This document shows, one piece after another, positions 24,714 to 33,762 of a stretch of DNA of 64,000 nt. Each line of letters starts with the position of its first letter. The first letter of the stretch is position 1. A program made the translations under genes and the position numbers. The stretch covers positions 316,977 to 380,976 of the forward strand of contig OX638324.1 in NCBI GenBank assembly GCA_951812825.1, given 5' to 3'. Below the pieces are notes generated by a model. The model saw only the letters and a program-made list of their open reading frames with translations. It was not told the origin of the DNA and did not search any database. Source of the stretch: an uncultured Dehalococcoidia bacterium. GTDB lineage: Bacteria > Chloroflexota > Dehalococcoidia > Lucifugimonadales > GCA-2712585.

Positions 24714-26912
24714 TCAAGACTTGGAGAGTCCCTTTAGCTGGTTTAGATATAAGCGAGCCAACCGCAGTTCTTCGTAGTCGAATCCATCACCGAGACGCTC
24801 CTTCACCGGCCCCAGAAGGCCATTGCCATTCTCCTCGAAGGCTGTCTCAATCTTCCCAAGCCTGTCTCCGGTGGGAGCCAAACACCCCAGATCCACAATT
24901 TCCCCGCTGCTAACTAAGCGTTCGATGTGTCCAACGATGGTGGTCTGGGCCAGCCCTCTCTCCGCAGCAATCTCATCCAGGCTGTGTCCCCCCTCCAGCA
25001 ACTGCTTGGTAACTCTATGGGTAGGTCCCAGGGAACTGCTGCGTGGCGATCTGTCAGCGCTTCTGCCCCTCCTCATTCCAACCCCGACCCTGTATGTGGT
25101 TATGTTGTTGGCTTCAACATACTCCCGAATCAACTTGATAAACTCAGGCCCGTACTCCCTGAGCTTCAGACTTCCCACGCCGTGAATGCTGCCGAATTCG
25201 GACTCATCTTGGGGGTAAATCGCCGCCATTTGCCTGAGTGATACGTCCCCGAATATCACGTAGGGCGGGACGCCTCGATCCACGGCAAATTGCCTTCGCA
25301 ATGCCCGTAGCTGGGAGAATAGCTCCTGGTCGAACTGCACAGGGTCAGCGGCCCCGCCGTCCCGTTCCCGCTTGAGGTCCTCCGCCGGCCTGATTAACGA
25401 TATCGACTCGCGATTCCTTAAGAATTCCCAGCCGGCTTCTGACAATGACAGCGTGGGATAGTCTCCATTGCTGCGAACAAGCAACCCCTTCGACTCCAGC
25501 TGTCCAAACAGCTCCTTCAGCTGCTTCCTGCTGAATTCCTTGGCGATTCCGTAGACGCTTAATTCATCGTGGCCCGCGGCGGCAATCTTCTTGTTCTTGC
25601 TGCCCGCTAATACGTCCACCACGTAATTCGTCCCGAATTTCTCTCCCGTCCTCACTACTGCGGATAGAATCTTCTGGGCCACCTCAGTTGCGTCGAACGT
25701 TGTGCTCGTGTCGAGGCATATGTCGCACGCCCCACAACTGTCCTCTCCATATTCCTCGCCGAAGTATCCCAGCAGAAATCGGCGTCGACACGAAGGACTC
25801 TGCGCATACTGCACTATCTTGTCCAGCTTCTCTCGCGCGTTGCGCTGCTCCGCGTCGTCTTCTATCTCTCTGATGAAATATTCCTGCTTGACCCTGTCTC
25901 CAGGACTGAGAAAGGCCACGCACTCGCTTGGTATCCCATCTCTGCCCGCCCGTCCAGTCTCCTGATAGTAGGCTTCGATTGACTTGGGCAGGCTATAGTG
26001 CACCACCAGCCTCACGTCCGGCTTGTCGATGCCCATCCCGAAGGCAATCGTCGCCACAATCGCAGGTATTCTGTCCTGGATGAACTTATCCTGAGTCTCC
26101 CTGCGCGTCTCTGCGTTCAGCCCCGCATGGTAAGGCAGAGCCGAAATCCCCCGTTCCCGCAGCTGATGGGCCAGGTCGTCGGTGTCCTTTCTGGAGAAGC
26201 AGTAGATGATGGTTGCCTCCCCCCTGTGCGACCCAAGAAGCCCAACCAGTTCTTCAAACGCTCCACCGTCTCGAGGTCGTACCCTATAGCTCAAGTTAGA
26301 CCGGTTAAAGCTGGAGACATACATCCGGTCCGACCCTATCTCCAACTGGTCGGCGATGTCCTCGCGTACCTTCTCTGTAGCGGTCGCCGTCAGGGCTATG
26401 ACGGGCGTCGACGGAAAGCTCCGCCGCAGTTCCAACAGGTTGCGATAGTCCGGACGAAACTCGTGCCCCCACTCGGAAATGCAGTGAGCCTCGTCGATGG
26501 CTATCAGGTTGAGATTGGCGTCCTGCAGAAAACGGCGAAAACCGGGAACGGGAAGTCGCTCAGGCGCCACATACAGGAGCTTAACGGTTCCATCCCTAAC
26601 TTCTTTCTGTACCTGCCAACTCTCCCTGTAGGAGAGGCTGGAATTGATGAATCGAGAGGGAATGCCGTTTGCGTTCAGGGCGTCCACCTGGTCCTTCATC
26701 AAGGCAATCAGGGGTGAGACCACCAAAGTAACGCCATTAAAGGCCAGGGCCGGGAGTTGATAGCAGAGAGACTTGCCGCCCCCTGTCGGCATGACGGCCA
26801 GCACGTCCCGCTTGGCCAGTACGTCCTCGATAATCTGCTTCTGCGGGTGCCAGAAGCGATCATACCCAAATCTGGCCTTGAGGATTGACAGAATATCAAC
26901 CGAGTTGGTCAT
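24714..26912 (-). CDS. recQ: ATP-dependent DNA helicase RecQ
   Basis: The 732-residue protein is a full RecQ 3'-5' helicase. It shows Walker A PTGGGKS (42-48), DEAH (140-143), a helicase-C domain with GRAGRDG, four zinc-binding cysteines (CRRRFLLGYF then CGACDIC), an RQC winged helix and an HRDC domain around 520-600. A further C-terminal helix-turn-helix region (about 640-700, SLDEIAAERGLAQTT) is an extension seen in some RecQ proteins. It acts in recombination, replication fork repair and related processes. No strong ribosome site is visible before the ATG. Confidence 0.97.
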   Translation of the reverse strand: MTNSVDILSILKARFGYDRFWHPQKQIIEDVLAKRDVLAVMPTGGGKSLCYQLPALAFNGVTLVVSPLIALMKDQVDALNANGIPSRFINSSLSYRESWQVQKEVRDGTVKLLYVAPERLPVPGFRRFLQDANLNLIAIDEAHCISEWGHEFRPDYRNLLELRRSFPSTPVIALTATATEKVREDIADQLEIGSDRMYVSSFNRSNLSYRVRPRDGGAFEELVGLLGSHRGEATIIYCFSRKDTDDLAHQLRERGISALPYHAGLNAETRRETQDKFIQDRIPAIVATIAFGMGIDKPDVRLVVHYSLPKSIEAYYQETGRAGRDGIPSECVAFLSPGDRVKQEYFIREIEDDAEQRNAREKLDKIVQYAQSPSCRRRFLLGYFGEEYGEDSCGACDICLDTSTTFDATEVAQKILSAVVRTGEKFGTNYVVDVLAGSKNKKIAAAGHDELSVYGIAKEFSRKQLKELFGQLESKGLLVRSNGDYPTLSLSEAGWEFLRNRESISLIRPAEDLKRERDGGAADPVQFDQELFSQLRALRRQFAVDRGVPPYVIFGDVSLRQMAAIYPQDESEFGSIHGVGSLKLREYGPEFIKLIREYVEANNITTYRVGVGMRRGRSADRSPRSSSLGPTHRVTKQLLEGGHSLDEIAAERGLAQTTIVGHIERLVSSGEIVDLGCLAPTGDRLGKIETAFEENGNGLLGPVKERLGDGFDYEELRLARLYLNQLKGLSKS

Positions 26913-26979
26913 GTTGCGAAGTAACGTCGCCTACGGCCAATCAATAAAGAAGCGGGATTCCTCCTATGGAAAGAAACCC

Positions 26980-28248
26980 CTAGTCCACCACCCGCTGAAA
27001 CGCCCGCCTCAGCCGCGGCCCGATCTCTCGCAAATGCTCCAGGGAAGCGTTGCTGAACGCCAGCCGCACGTGATTGTCCGGCTCATGCGCCTTGTCCAGG
27101 TAGAACGCCGTCCCCGGCGGGAACAGCAGCCCCTCGTACGCAGCCGCCTCCGACACCTCTTTCGACGTTGCCCCGAGGCACTCGAACCAGAAGAAGAACC
27201 CCCCGCCCGGCGCGTTGAACCGCACGTAAGGCTCGCAATGTTCCCGCAGCGACTCGGCCAGCGTCGCGCACTTCTCCGCGTACACGGGCCGCATCTTCAA
27301 TATGTGGGGATCCAGCCTGCCTGACGATATGAACTCCGCCAGCATATGCAACAGCAACGGACTGGTGCCCATGTCGAACCGCACCCGGCCCAGCGCGTCG
27401 ATGTGCTCTTTTGAAGCCTGAATCCAGCCGGCCCGCAGTCCCGTAGCGATTACCTTGCTGAAGGTGCCTATCTTCAACACCCCCGCCCCGTTGGCCATGG
27501 AATATATCGACTGGGGCGGCGCTTCATCAAAAAACAACTCGCTATAGGTGGCGTCCTCCACGATGAACACCTGCTCACGGGCGCACAGGTCGATAAGCTC
27601 TGCCCGTCGCGACTCGGTAAGCGTCGTCCCCGTTGGATTCTGGTAGTCGGGATTCAGGTAGACGAGCTTGACCCGCTTCCCTTCCGACTTCGCCCGCTGA
27701 ATCGCCTCGGCCACCCCATCCACGGAGATACCGTCGTCCTCCACCTCCACCTCAATCAGCTCCGCCATGTGCCCACGAATGGCCCGCGTGGTGCCGGAAT
27801 AGGACGGCCCTTCTACGACGACCACGTCGCCGGGGTCAATGAACGCCTGGCACAAATTGTCCAGACACCCCGAACCGCCGTTGTGGACAATGAAATTGTC
27901 CGGCTCGAAGCTCATCCCATCCAGAACGGTTTGCCGCTCCGCCATAACCTCCCGGAGCCCTTCGAAGCCCAGAACGCCGCCATATCTGAGCACTTCCTTG
28001 GCCTTACTGTTCAGGATACGCGCCAGGGCCGCCTCCAACTCCCCCGACGGCAAGCTCGCCGCATCCGGGATGCCGCCGGCGGCGATGATGGGGTCCGGAT
28101 GGGGAACGGGCAACTGCCACCCTGCGCCGGCGTCGGTGGGCGTGCCCGCCCCCACGGTCAGGGCGGAGTTCGACAGATAGTCACGGATGTCCGCCTTGGA
28201 CCACACTTCCGCCGCCTCGGTCGCGGCGCTTCCTGGTTTTGTAGTCAT
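26980..28248 (-). CDS. PLP-dependent aminotransferase class I/II (MocR/LysN-like)
   Basis: The 422-residue enzyme is a fold-type I aminotransferase. The PLP lysine is K265 in GTFSKVIATGLRAGW; the cofactor-ring residues lie in NPDYQNPTG (199-207) and EDATYSELFF with D232. This pattern fits the 2-aminoadipate/aromatic aminotransferase-like group that resembles the catalytic half of MocR regulators, but no N-terminal GntR DNA-binding domain is present. The ATG has GGAGAG upstream. Substrate is uncertain. It is encoded just downstream of nothing obvious and is read towards recQ with a 67-bp gap. Confidence 0.88.
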   Translation of the reverse strand: MTTKPGSAATEAAEVWSKADIRDYLSNSALTVGAGTPTDAGAGWQLPVPHPDPIIAAGGIPDAASLPSGELEAALARILNSKAKEVLRYGGVLGFEGLREVMAERQTVLDGMSFEPDNFIVHNGGSGCLDNLCQAFIDPGDVVVVEGPSYSGTTRAIRGHMAELIEVEVEDDGISVDGVAEAIQRAKSEGKRVKLVYLNPDYQNPTGTTLTESRRAELIDLCAREQVFIVEDATYSELFFDEAPPQSIYSMANGAGVLKIGTFSKVIATGLRAGWIQASKEHIDALGRVRFDMGTSPLLLHMLAEFISSGRLDPHILKMRPVYAEKCATLAESLREHCEPYVRFNAPGGGFFFWFECLGATSKEVSEAAAYEGLLFPPGTAFYLDKAHEPDNHVRLAFSNASLEHLREIGPRLRRAFQRVVD

Positions 28249-28630
28249 ATCTCTCTCCTATTGCTCCTTACGCTTGCGGGAAGGCCAAACACATCCGCTA
28301 AACGCTGTTGAAAGTCTACCACACAAAGCGAATCTGTGACGCAATCTCAACACCCGCCTCCCTCCTTCCCGTTCCCTCGCGAACGCGTGGTCCCACTCTT
28401 CCACCTCAACCAATGCGCCTCACCAATCTCAGCCCACACCCAATCCGTCATTTAGGTGAACACCGGAATCCAGAATTCTCCGTCCCCCGCTTTTTTCTGA
28501 GGAGGCCCGCGACGAAGAATCTGGCGGCGGGGGCCCTCTCCCCCCGGACCCCCAAGCGTGCGTCCTCCAACCCGTTGGTGATAATATGCCCTTTAGACCA
28601 AAGCCACGCTCACGAAAGGGAGAAAAAACC
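28249..28630. repeat. 381-bp intergenic region with dispersed repeats
   Basis: No gene is supported here. It contains a degenerate copy of the CCGGAATCCAG repeat near 28458-28473 and a CTGAGGAGGC-CGCGACGAAGAATCT copy at 28495-28522. This composite is repeated at about 33201-33233. A GGGAG ribosome site at 28617-28622 belongs to the next gene. Confidence 0.7.
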
Positions 28631-30307
28631 ATGCCCAGAATGACCGGTAATCGCTACATCGCCAAAATGCTTGAGGCCTACGGCATCACCAGCATCTTCC
28701 AGGTGCCCACCGCCTTCTTCGGCGTCATGGCCGAGATGGAGAACATGGACATCCGCCGCGTCGTCACCCACGGCGAAAAGGCCGCTGCCTACATGGCCGA
28801 CGGTTACGCCCGCGCGACAAAGGGCCCCGGCATCTGCATGGCCCAGAGCATCGGCGCGGCGAACCTGGCCGCCGGGCTCGCCGACGCCTTCATGGCCCAA
28901 TCCCCCGTCATCGCCATGACGAACGCCATCCCCGCCGAGCACCGCTATCGCCACGTCTACCAGGAGTACGACCACGCCGCACCATTCCACTCCGTCACCA
29001 AGGCCAGTTACGAAATCGACAAGGTCTCCCGCATTCCCGACTCTCTCCGACAGACCTTCCGCGAGGCCACTACCGGCTCCCCCGGGCCCGTCCACCTCCA
29101 TGTCCGAGACGAGGCCCTCTACGCCGACGCCGATCTGGACCTCGTCATCGAAAAGCGCCACAAGCACTACCCAGCCTTCCGTCCCGAACCCAGCGTGGAC
29201 CACGTGAAGGAAGCCGCCCGACTGATATCCGAAGCTCGCCGACCCGTCATCATCTCCGGCGCCGGCGTCATGGCCTCCGAAGCCTGGGACGAGGTGGCAC
29301 AGCTCGCCGAAATGCTCACCATCCCCGTCGCGACCACCCTAAACGGCAAGCTGACCCTCGCAGCCGACCATCCCCTGAACGTCGGCGTCGTCGGACGCTA
29401 CTCCCACTGGAGCGCCAACCGGATAGTGTCGTCGGCGGACTTGGTAATCGGCATCGGCACCCGCCTCGGCGGCATGGCCACCTGGGAATGGCGCGTCCCC
29501 CCGGCCAACACTCCCACCGTCCAGATTGGCATCGATCCCTCCGAACTGGGCCGAAACTACCCCGCCACGGCCGCCGTTCAGGGCGACGCCAAGGTCTCCC
29601 TTCAACGCCTCATCAGCGTCCTCGAACCCCTTAACCCCCGTAAGGACGTGCTCGACGAAGTGGCGACCATCGTCGGCGAATGGCGCGAGGAGTTCCGCCC
29701 CATGATCGAGTCCGACGCCTCACCCATGAGGCCCGAGCGAATGGTCAGGGAGATCGCCGAGAATCTCCCCGACGGTGCAATGGTCGTCTCCGACACAGGC
29801 CATTCCGGCATCTGGACGGGCGTGATGATGGAGTTGAAAAACCCGGGGCACAACTTCATGCGATGTGTCGGCTCCCTTGGCTGGGGCCTCCCCGGCGCCA
29901 TCGGCGCAAAGCTCGGCCTACCCAACCGTCCCGTCCTGTGCTTCACCGGCGACGGCGGATTCTGGTATCACATCGGCGAGCTCGAAACCGCCCTACGACA
30001 CAACGTGAACCTGGTTATTGTCGTCAACGACAACCGCTCCCTGAACCAGGAAAAAGGCCCCATCGACCGCGCCTACGACGGGAACGCCACCCAGCGCGCC
30101 TACGACGACCTGATGATGTTCTCCGACGTCAATCTCTCCCAGGTCGCCTCAGCGATGGGCTGCTACGCCGAGCGCGTCGAACGCCCCGCAGACATCCCCG
30201 ACGCCCTGACCCGCGCCTTCGCCGCCAACAAACCCGCCGTCCTCGACATGGTCTCCGACATCACCGCCATGGCCCCCCAAGCCCGCGAGCAGGATGTGGT
30301 GGGATAG
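28631..30307 (+). CDS. Thiamine-diphosphate-dependent enzyme, acetolactate synthase-like
   Basis: From ATG 28631, with GGGAG upstream, the product is 558 residues with the three-domain layout of the acetolactate synthase/benzoylformate decarboxylase superfamily. Catalytic E49 lies in THGEKAAAYMADGYAR. The C-terminal ThDP-binding motif runs from GDGGFW to NDN about 28 residues later. No regulatory subunit (IlvN) or other branched-chain genes are adjacent, and the FAD-binding middle domain is divergent. It therefore may be a 2-oxoacid decarboxylase, sulfoacetaldehyde acetyltransferase-like or related enzyme rather than biosynthetic IlvB. Confidence 0.87.
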   Translation: MPRMTGNRYIAKMLEAYGITSIFQVPTAFFGVMAEMENMDIRRVVTHGEKAAAYMADGYARATKGPGICMAQSIGAANLAAGLADAFMAQSPVIAMTNAIPAEHRYRHVYQEYDHAAPFHSVTKASYEIDKVSRIPDSLRQTFREATTGSPGPVHLHVRDEALYADADLDLVIEKRHKHYPAFRPEPSVDHVKEAARLISEARRPVIISGAGVMASEAWDEVAQLAEMLTIPVATTLNGKLTLAADHPLNVGVVGRYSHWSANRIVSSADLVIGIGTRLGGMATWEWRVPPANTPTVQIGIDPSELGRNYPATAAVQGDAKVSLQRLISVLEPLNPRKDVLDEVATIVGEWREEFRPMIESDASPMRPERMVREIAENLPDGAMVVSDTGHSGIWTGVMMELKNPGHNFMRCVGSLGWGLPGAIGAKLGLPNRPVLCFTGDGGFWYHIGELETALRHNVNLVIVVNDNRSLNQEKGPIDRAYDGNATQRAYDDLMMFSDVNLSQVASAMGCYAERVERPADIPDALTRAFAANKPAVLDMVSDITAMAPQAREQDVVG

Positions 30308-30310
30308 GCT

Positions 30311-30784
30311 CTATTCCCCCTCCACCCGATAAACCGCCGCCACTTCCCGCATCCTCGTCAAACTCGCATGCGCGTACTCCGTCGCCTCATAGCGCTGAAT
30401 CTGCTGCTCTTTCAGACTAAGCCTCTCCGCCAGCTCCCGCTGGCTCAGCCCCATCGCAATGCGGGCCTGTATCAGCAGCCTGGGGATGTCTGCTAACGCC
30501 TTGAGAGAATCCAAATCAAACCCGCCGGCCTTCAGGGCTTCGTACTCCTTCAACTCCCCCTCCAAGTCCGCCAGCTGGCTGTTCATGGCGTCTTCCTGCG
30601 CCTTCGCAATAAGAGGATGAATCCCCCCGTATCTAACCCTGCTCTCCATGACCACCCCTGCTGTTGCCGCATCTGCAGTCTCACTACCCGCCCCCATTCC
30701 GGGCATCCCCGAAGCCTCCAAGGCTTTTCTCAACCGGCCGGCCTGCGCCCTTGTAATCCTGTACTGCCTTTCGTTTTTGATCAT
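30311..30784 (-). CDS. XRE-type HTH protein, putative antitoxin of a two-gene system
   Basis: The 157-residue protein has a probable coiled-coil N-terminal half (about 65-95) and a Cro/C1 helix-turn-helix at about 108-150, with MGLSQRELAERLSLKEQQ as its core. The ATG overlaps the TGA of the upstream DUF6932-like gene in an ATGA junction, so the two are coupled. HTH proteins encoded directly after a nucleotidyltransferase-like toxin commonly act as antitoxin and autorepressor; that role is an inference here. It ends 4 bp from the convergent TPP-enzyme gene. Confidence 0.75.
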   Translation of the reverse strand: MIKNERQYRITRAQAGRLRKALEASGMPGMGAGSETADAATAGVVMESRVRYGGIHPLIAKAQEDAMNSQLADLEGELKEYEALKAGGFDLDSLKALADIPRLLIQARIAMGLSQRELAERLSLKEQQIQRYEATEYAHASLTRMREVAAVYRVEGE

Positions 30785-31221
30785 TTCAATTCCCCCAAAT
30801 CAATAGCTATTATACCCTTCCGCCTTCCAGTGTCCCTGTCCGTTTGGAAGAATTCTAGGAAGGAGAACCCGTCTCCAACCGCATCGAATGATGCCGGAAA
30901 CAGCTCTCCCAAATATTTTGCTTTCTGTTCAGCCCTCCCATGTTCAAATGTGAGCAGCACGGGGTCAAGGATTATGGGATCAACCCCATCCACTTCCCAA
31001 CAAGCGTCAAAGTCTCCCGGTATCTCCTTGTCCGTCACAAAGCTCCCATCCACATACATTATTTTGCATCCCGCGTCTCTCAAGCTGGTCATCGCCGCCC
31101 TCAACCCGTTTAAGAGTAGCTTCCTCCACTCGGTCCCACCGAATCTATCCGCAAGCTCGCCCCAGGAAGCTCTATGAACCCCAGCGGGCAGTAGCCCTTT
31201 CTCATCAAACTGAGGTATCAC
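30781..31221 (-). CDS. DUF6932-like nucleotidyltransferase-fold protein, putative toxin
   Basis: The gene starts with GTG at 31221. The 146-residue product contains the minimal nucleotidyltransferase motif: G59-S60 in YVDGSFVT and D70-x-D72 in PGDFDACW, with the usual nine-residue spacing. This fits DUF6932 and related MNT-like proteins, several of which are toxin-antitoxin components that modify tRNA or a partner. It shares an operon with the HTH gene downstream by a 4-bp overlap. A near-consensus promoter lies immediately upstream, leaving almost no leader. Confidence 0.72.
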   Translation of the reverse strand: MIPQFDEKGLLPAGVHRASWGELADRFGGTEWRKLLLNGLRAAMTSLRDAGCKIMYVDGSFVTDKEIPGDFDACWEVDGVDPIILDPVLLTFEHGRAEQKAKYLGELFPASFDAVGDGFSFLEFFQTDRDTGRRKGIIAIDLGELK

Positions 31222-31227
31222 AACACA

Positions 31228-31256
31228 ACGTTATCATTGTCTTAGTCCCGTGTCAA
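31228..31256 (-). promoter_or_regulatory. Promoter for the DUF6932/HTH pair, near-leaderless
   Basis: Reading leftward, TTGACA (31251-31256) and a weak TAACGT (31228-31233) are 17 bases apart. The expected start site falls at or beside the GTG at 31221, so the message may be leaderless. Confidence 0.5.
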
Positions 31257-31297
31257 GCCCACCAACTTTTTGCTTGCACAAGGCGATGCCATCCTCA

Positions 31298-31759
31298 TTA
31301 TCCTCTCTTCCCCACCAGAAACCGCCGCCGAAAGGTGAGCACCCGCGCCCCTCGCTGGTTGAAGCCCCGACTCTCCACGTACACTATCCCTCTATCGCCC
31401 CGGCTGGTCTCCCGCGTCTCCAGCACCTCGGTCTCGCCGTATATGGTATCTCCTATGAACACCGGCTCGTCGTGGACCACCTTCTCGTACTCCAGGTTCG
31501 CCACCGCCTGACCGCTGGTGTCGCGAACGCTCATCCCGACGACCAGGCTGAAGACCAGCGTCCCGTTGACGAGAATCCGCCCGTGCTGGTGCGTCGCCAT
31601 GTGGTGAGCGTCGGAGTGCAGGGGATTGTCGTTGCGGGTCAGCAGCGAGAACAGATTGTTGTCGGACTCGGTGATAGTCTTGCCCGGCCAGTGCTTGAAT
31701 ATCTGCCCCGGCCGAAAGTCCTCGAATAGCCCTCCGTAGTCCGACCGCTGTTCCGCCAT
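31298..31759 (-). CDS. MaoC-like hot-dog dehydratase/hydratase
   Basis: The 153-residue protein is a single hot-dog MaoC domain. The hydratase motif residues D44 and H48 lie in TRNDNPLHSD, and the adjoining VNGTLVFSLVVG segment fits the (R)-specific enoyl-CoA/mesaconyl-CoA hydratase group. It starts 27 bp after the acyl-CoA dehydrogenase stop on the same strand, so the two probably form an operon catalysing successive CoA-ester oxidation and hydration steps. The CoA substrate is not identifiable. Confidence 0.88.
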   Translation of the reverse strand: MAEQRSDYGGLFEDFRPGQIFKHWPGKTITESDNNLFSLLTRNDNPLHSDAHHMATHQHGRILVNGTLVFSLVVGMSVRDTSGQAVANLEYEKVVHDEPVFIGDTIYGETEVLETRETSRGDRGIVYVESRGFNQRGARVLTFRRRFLVGKRG

Positions 31760-31786
31760 GTCTCGTTACCCTCCCGAAAATGCGCT

Positions 31787-32941
31787 CTAGACTGCGTACC
31801 GACGCAGCAGGCTCCGCGCGATTATAAGCTTCTGAATTTCGTTGGTTCCCTCTCCGATAATCATGAGCGGCGCGTCCCGGTAGTACCGCTCCAGGGGCAG
31901 GTCTTTGATGTAACCGTAGCCGCCGTGAATTCGCATGGCGTCCAGCGTAACCTGGCCGCAAACCTCGCTGGCGAACAGCTTGGCCATCCCTGCCTCTTCG
32001 TCGCACCGCTCACCCCGGTCTTTCTTGGCGGCGGCGTCGTAGGTCAGCAGGCGGGCGGCGTGAATCTTCGTGGCCATGTCCGCCAGCATCGTCTGTATCG
32101 CCTGGTGTTGGGCGATGGGCTTGCCAAAGGTGCGTCGACGCTGGGCGTACCTGATAGCCTCTTCGAAGGCCGCCGTCGCGACGCCTACGGCACGGGCGGC
32201 GATGTTGATGCGACCGGCTTCCAACCCCGCCATGACCTGCCGAAATCCCTGCCCCTCCTTCATCCCTACCAGATTCCTCGCCGGTACGCGGCAGTTGTCG
32301 AAGAGGAGCTCGCAGGTGTCGACGCCACGATACCCCAGTTTCTCCATATCTGGCCCTACGGTGAACCCGGGGCCCTTTTCGACAACAAGAGCGCTTATGC
32401 CCCGATGGGCAGGCAGGGCGTCCGGGTCCGTCTTCACCATCACCAGTGCGGCATGACAATTCCGCCCGTTGGTGATGAAGAGTTTTCGCCCGTTGACCAC
32501 GTACTCATCCCCATCACGAACAGCGACGGTCTGGATTGCGGCCACGTCGCTGCCGGCGTTGGGTTCCGTCAAAGCCAGCGCACCCCGCATCTCGCCAGTT
32601 GCCATCCTTGGAAGCCACTGACGTTTCTGCTCCTCAGTGCCGAAGTGCGACAGAACGTACGCCATGACGGAGTGGGTGCCCAGGATGCCGGTGATGCTCA
32701 TCCACCCCTTCGAGAGCTCCTCGAAGATCATGGCGAAGGTGGTGTGGTCGAGGCCCAAGCCCCCGTATGCCTCCGGTACGGCAATTCCGAAAAGGCTCAA
32801 CTCCTGCATCTGCCCGACGAGCTTATGGGGGTAAGTGTCGTCCCTGTCGTGGATGGCGGCCTGTGGCGCCACCTCCCGACGGACGAACTCTCGCACAAGG
32901 GACAGAATCTGATTGGTCGGATTCTGTGGGCGCTCTTCCAT
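31787..32941 (-). CDS. Acyl-CoA dehydrogenase
   Basis: The 384-residue flavoprotein has the complete acyl-CoA dehydrogenase fold: N-terminal helices, the central ALTEPNAGSDVAAIQT FAD/substrate block, YVVNGRKLFITNG, and C-terminal MRIHGGYGYI. The catalytic glutamate is E364 in GEGTNEIQ, the position used by short/medium-chain enzymes. It introduces a trans-2 double bond and passes electrons to electron-transfer flavoprotein. It is first in a two-gene operon with the MaoC hydratase. No acyl-CoA ligase or thiolase lies nearby. Confidence 0.95.
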   Translation of the reverse strand: MEERPQNPTNQILSLVREFVRREVAPQAAIHDRDDTYPHKLVGQMQELSLFGIAVPEAYGGLGLDHTTFAMIFEELSKGWMSITGILGTHSVMAYVLSHFGTEEQKRQWLPRMATGEMRGALALTEPNAGSDVAAIQTVAVRDGDEYVVNGRKLFITNGRNCHAALVMVKTDPDALPAHRGISALVVEKGPGFTVGPDMEKLGYRGVDTCELLFDNCRVPARNLVGMKEGQGFRQVMAGLEAGRINIAARAVGVATAAFEEAIRYAQRRRTFGKPIAQHQAIQTMLADMATKIHAARLLTYDAAAKKDRGERCDEEAGMAKLFASEVCGQVTLDAMRIHGGYGYIKDLPLERYYRDAPLMIIGEGTNEIQKLIIARSLLRRYAV

Positions 32942-33403
32942 CCCGGCATTCCCCCTGATTGCAGGTTACACCGACGCTAGTCGGCGGCCCGCCCACTATA
33001 TCACAGGGGCGCCAAGTACTTTAGACCATTGAACAGCCGTAATTCCGGCCTCCGAGCCGGAATCCAGCCCGGGTCCCTTCCCCATTAATTGGAGACAATT
33101 GCACAACCCTCACAGGGGTGCTTAGAAGCCTCTTCCCCCATCATGGTGGAAGATTGAAGCCTGCCCTGAGCCTGTCGAAGGAATGGGGATCAATCCCACT
33201 CTTTTTTCTGAGGAGGCCCCGCGACGAAGAATCTGGCGGTGGGGACCTCTTCCCTCTTTCACATTGACGGTGGAAGATTGAGCATTCCCTGAACCTGTCG
33301 AAGGGATGTGAGTGTCTCCCCTACAATCCCCAAAGCCCACCCTTGGTGAGCTACGCAAAGGAATCCTTGATTCGGAGACTCGACAGCCAAAAGGTGCTGT
33401 CCA
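32942..33403. repeat. Gene-free region made of dispersed and local repeats
   Basis: No gene is supported. It holds an imperfect CCGGAATCCAG palindrome at 33039-33066 and a CTGAGGAGGCCCCGCGACGAAGAATCT copy at about 33203-33233. Two related ~40-bp segments at 33145-33188 and 33269-33308 both contain GGTGGAAGATTGA and CCTGTCGAAGG, flanking that copy like arms of a composite unit. Confidence 0.75.
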
Positions 33404-33715
33404 TCAGCAGCGCAAAACAACCTGATGCCGGCTGATCCTCATCACCTTACCCTCCCCAATCTCCCTGGTAGACCCCTCAGCCTCATCAACCGACGCCACT
33501 ACCTCAACACCGTTCTCCCGAAACACCCGCTCCATCTCCCCCGCTTCCTCCAACGCCCTCAACTGCACCAAAATTACCTCGTCCAGATTCCGAAACGCTT
33601 CCTCAACAGAATCCCCCGACGCAACCGTCCCCAACTCGAGACAAGCCGCCACAAACCCATCCCCATCCCTCTCCCCCACACTCGTCAGGGTGAAATATCC
33701 TACACGTTCCTTCAT
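33404..33715 (-). CDS. HicB-like small protein without visible partner
   Basis: The 103-residue protein has the compact HicB fold signature: an early GDGFVAACLELG strand-turn and the following DSVEEAFRNLDEVI helix. HicB proteins are antitoxins or regulators with a partial RNase-H-like fold. No HicA toxin of the expected ~60-80 residues is found beside it, and the C-terminal part (about 65-103) has no obvious DNA-binding motif. It may be a solitary regulator or a leftover antitoxin in a repeat-rich accessory strip. Confidence 0.65.
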   Translation of the reverse strand: MKERVGYFTLTSVGERDGDGFVAACLELGTVASGDSVEEAFRNLDEVILVQLRALEEAGEMERVFRENGVEVVASVDEAEGSTREIGEGKVMRISRHQVVLRC

Positions 33716-33762
33716 TCTTGGAGGACTCAGTCTGTTTACCGATTCACCTAGTCGTTTTGTCT

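Noticed and set aside
33404..33715. A complete HicAB toxin-antitoxin pair
   Set aside because: No HicA-like frame was found on either side, here or at 44935.
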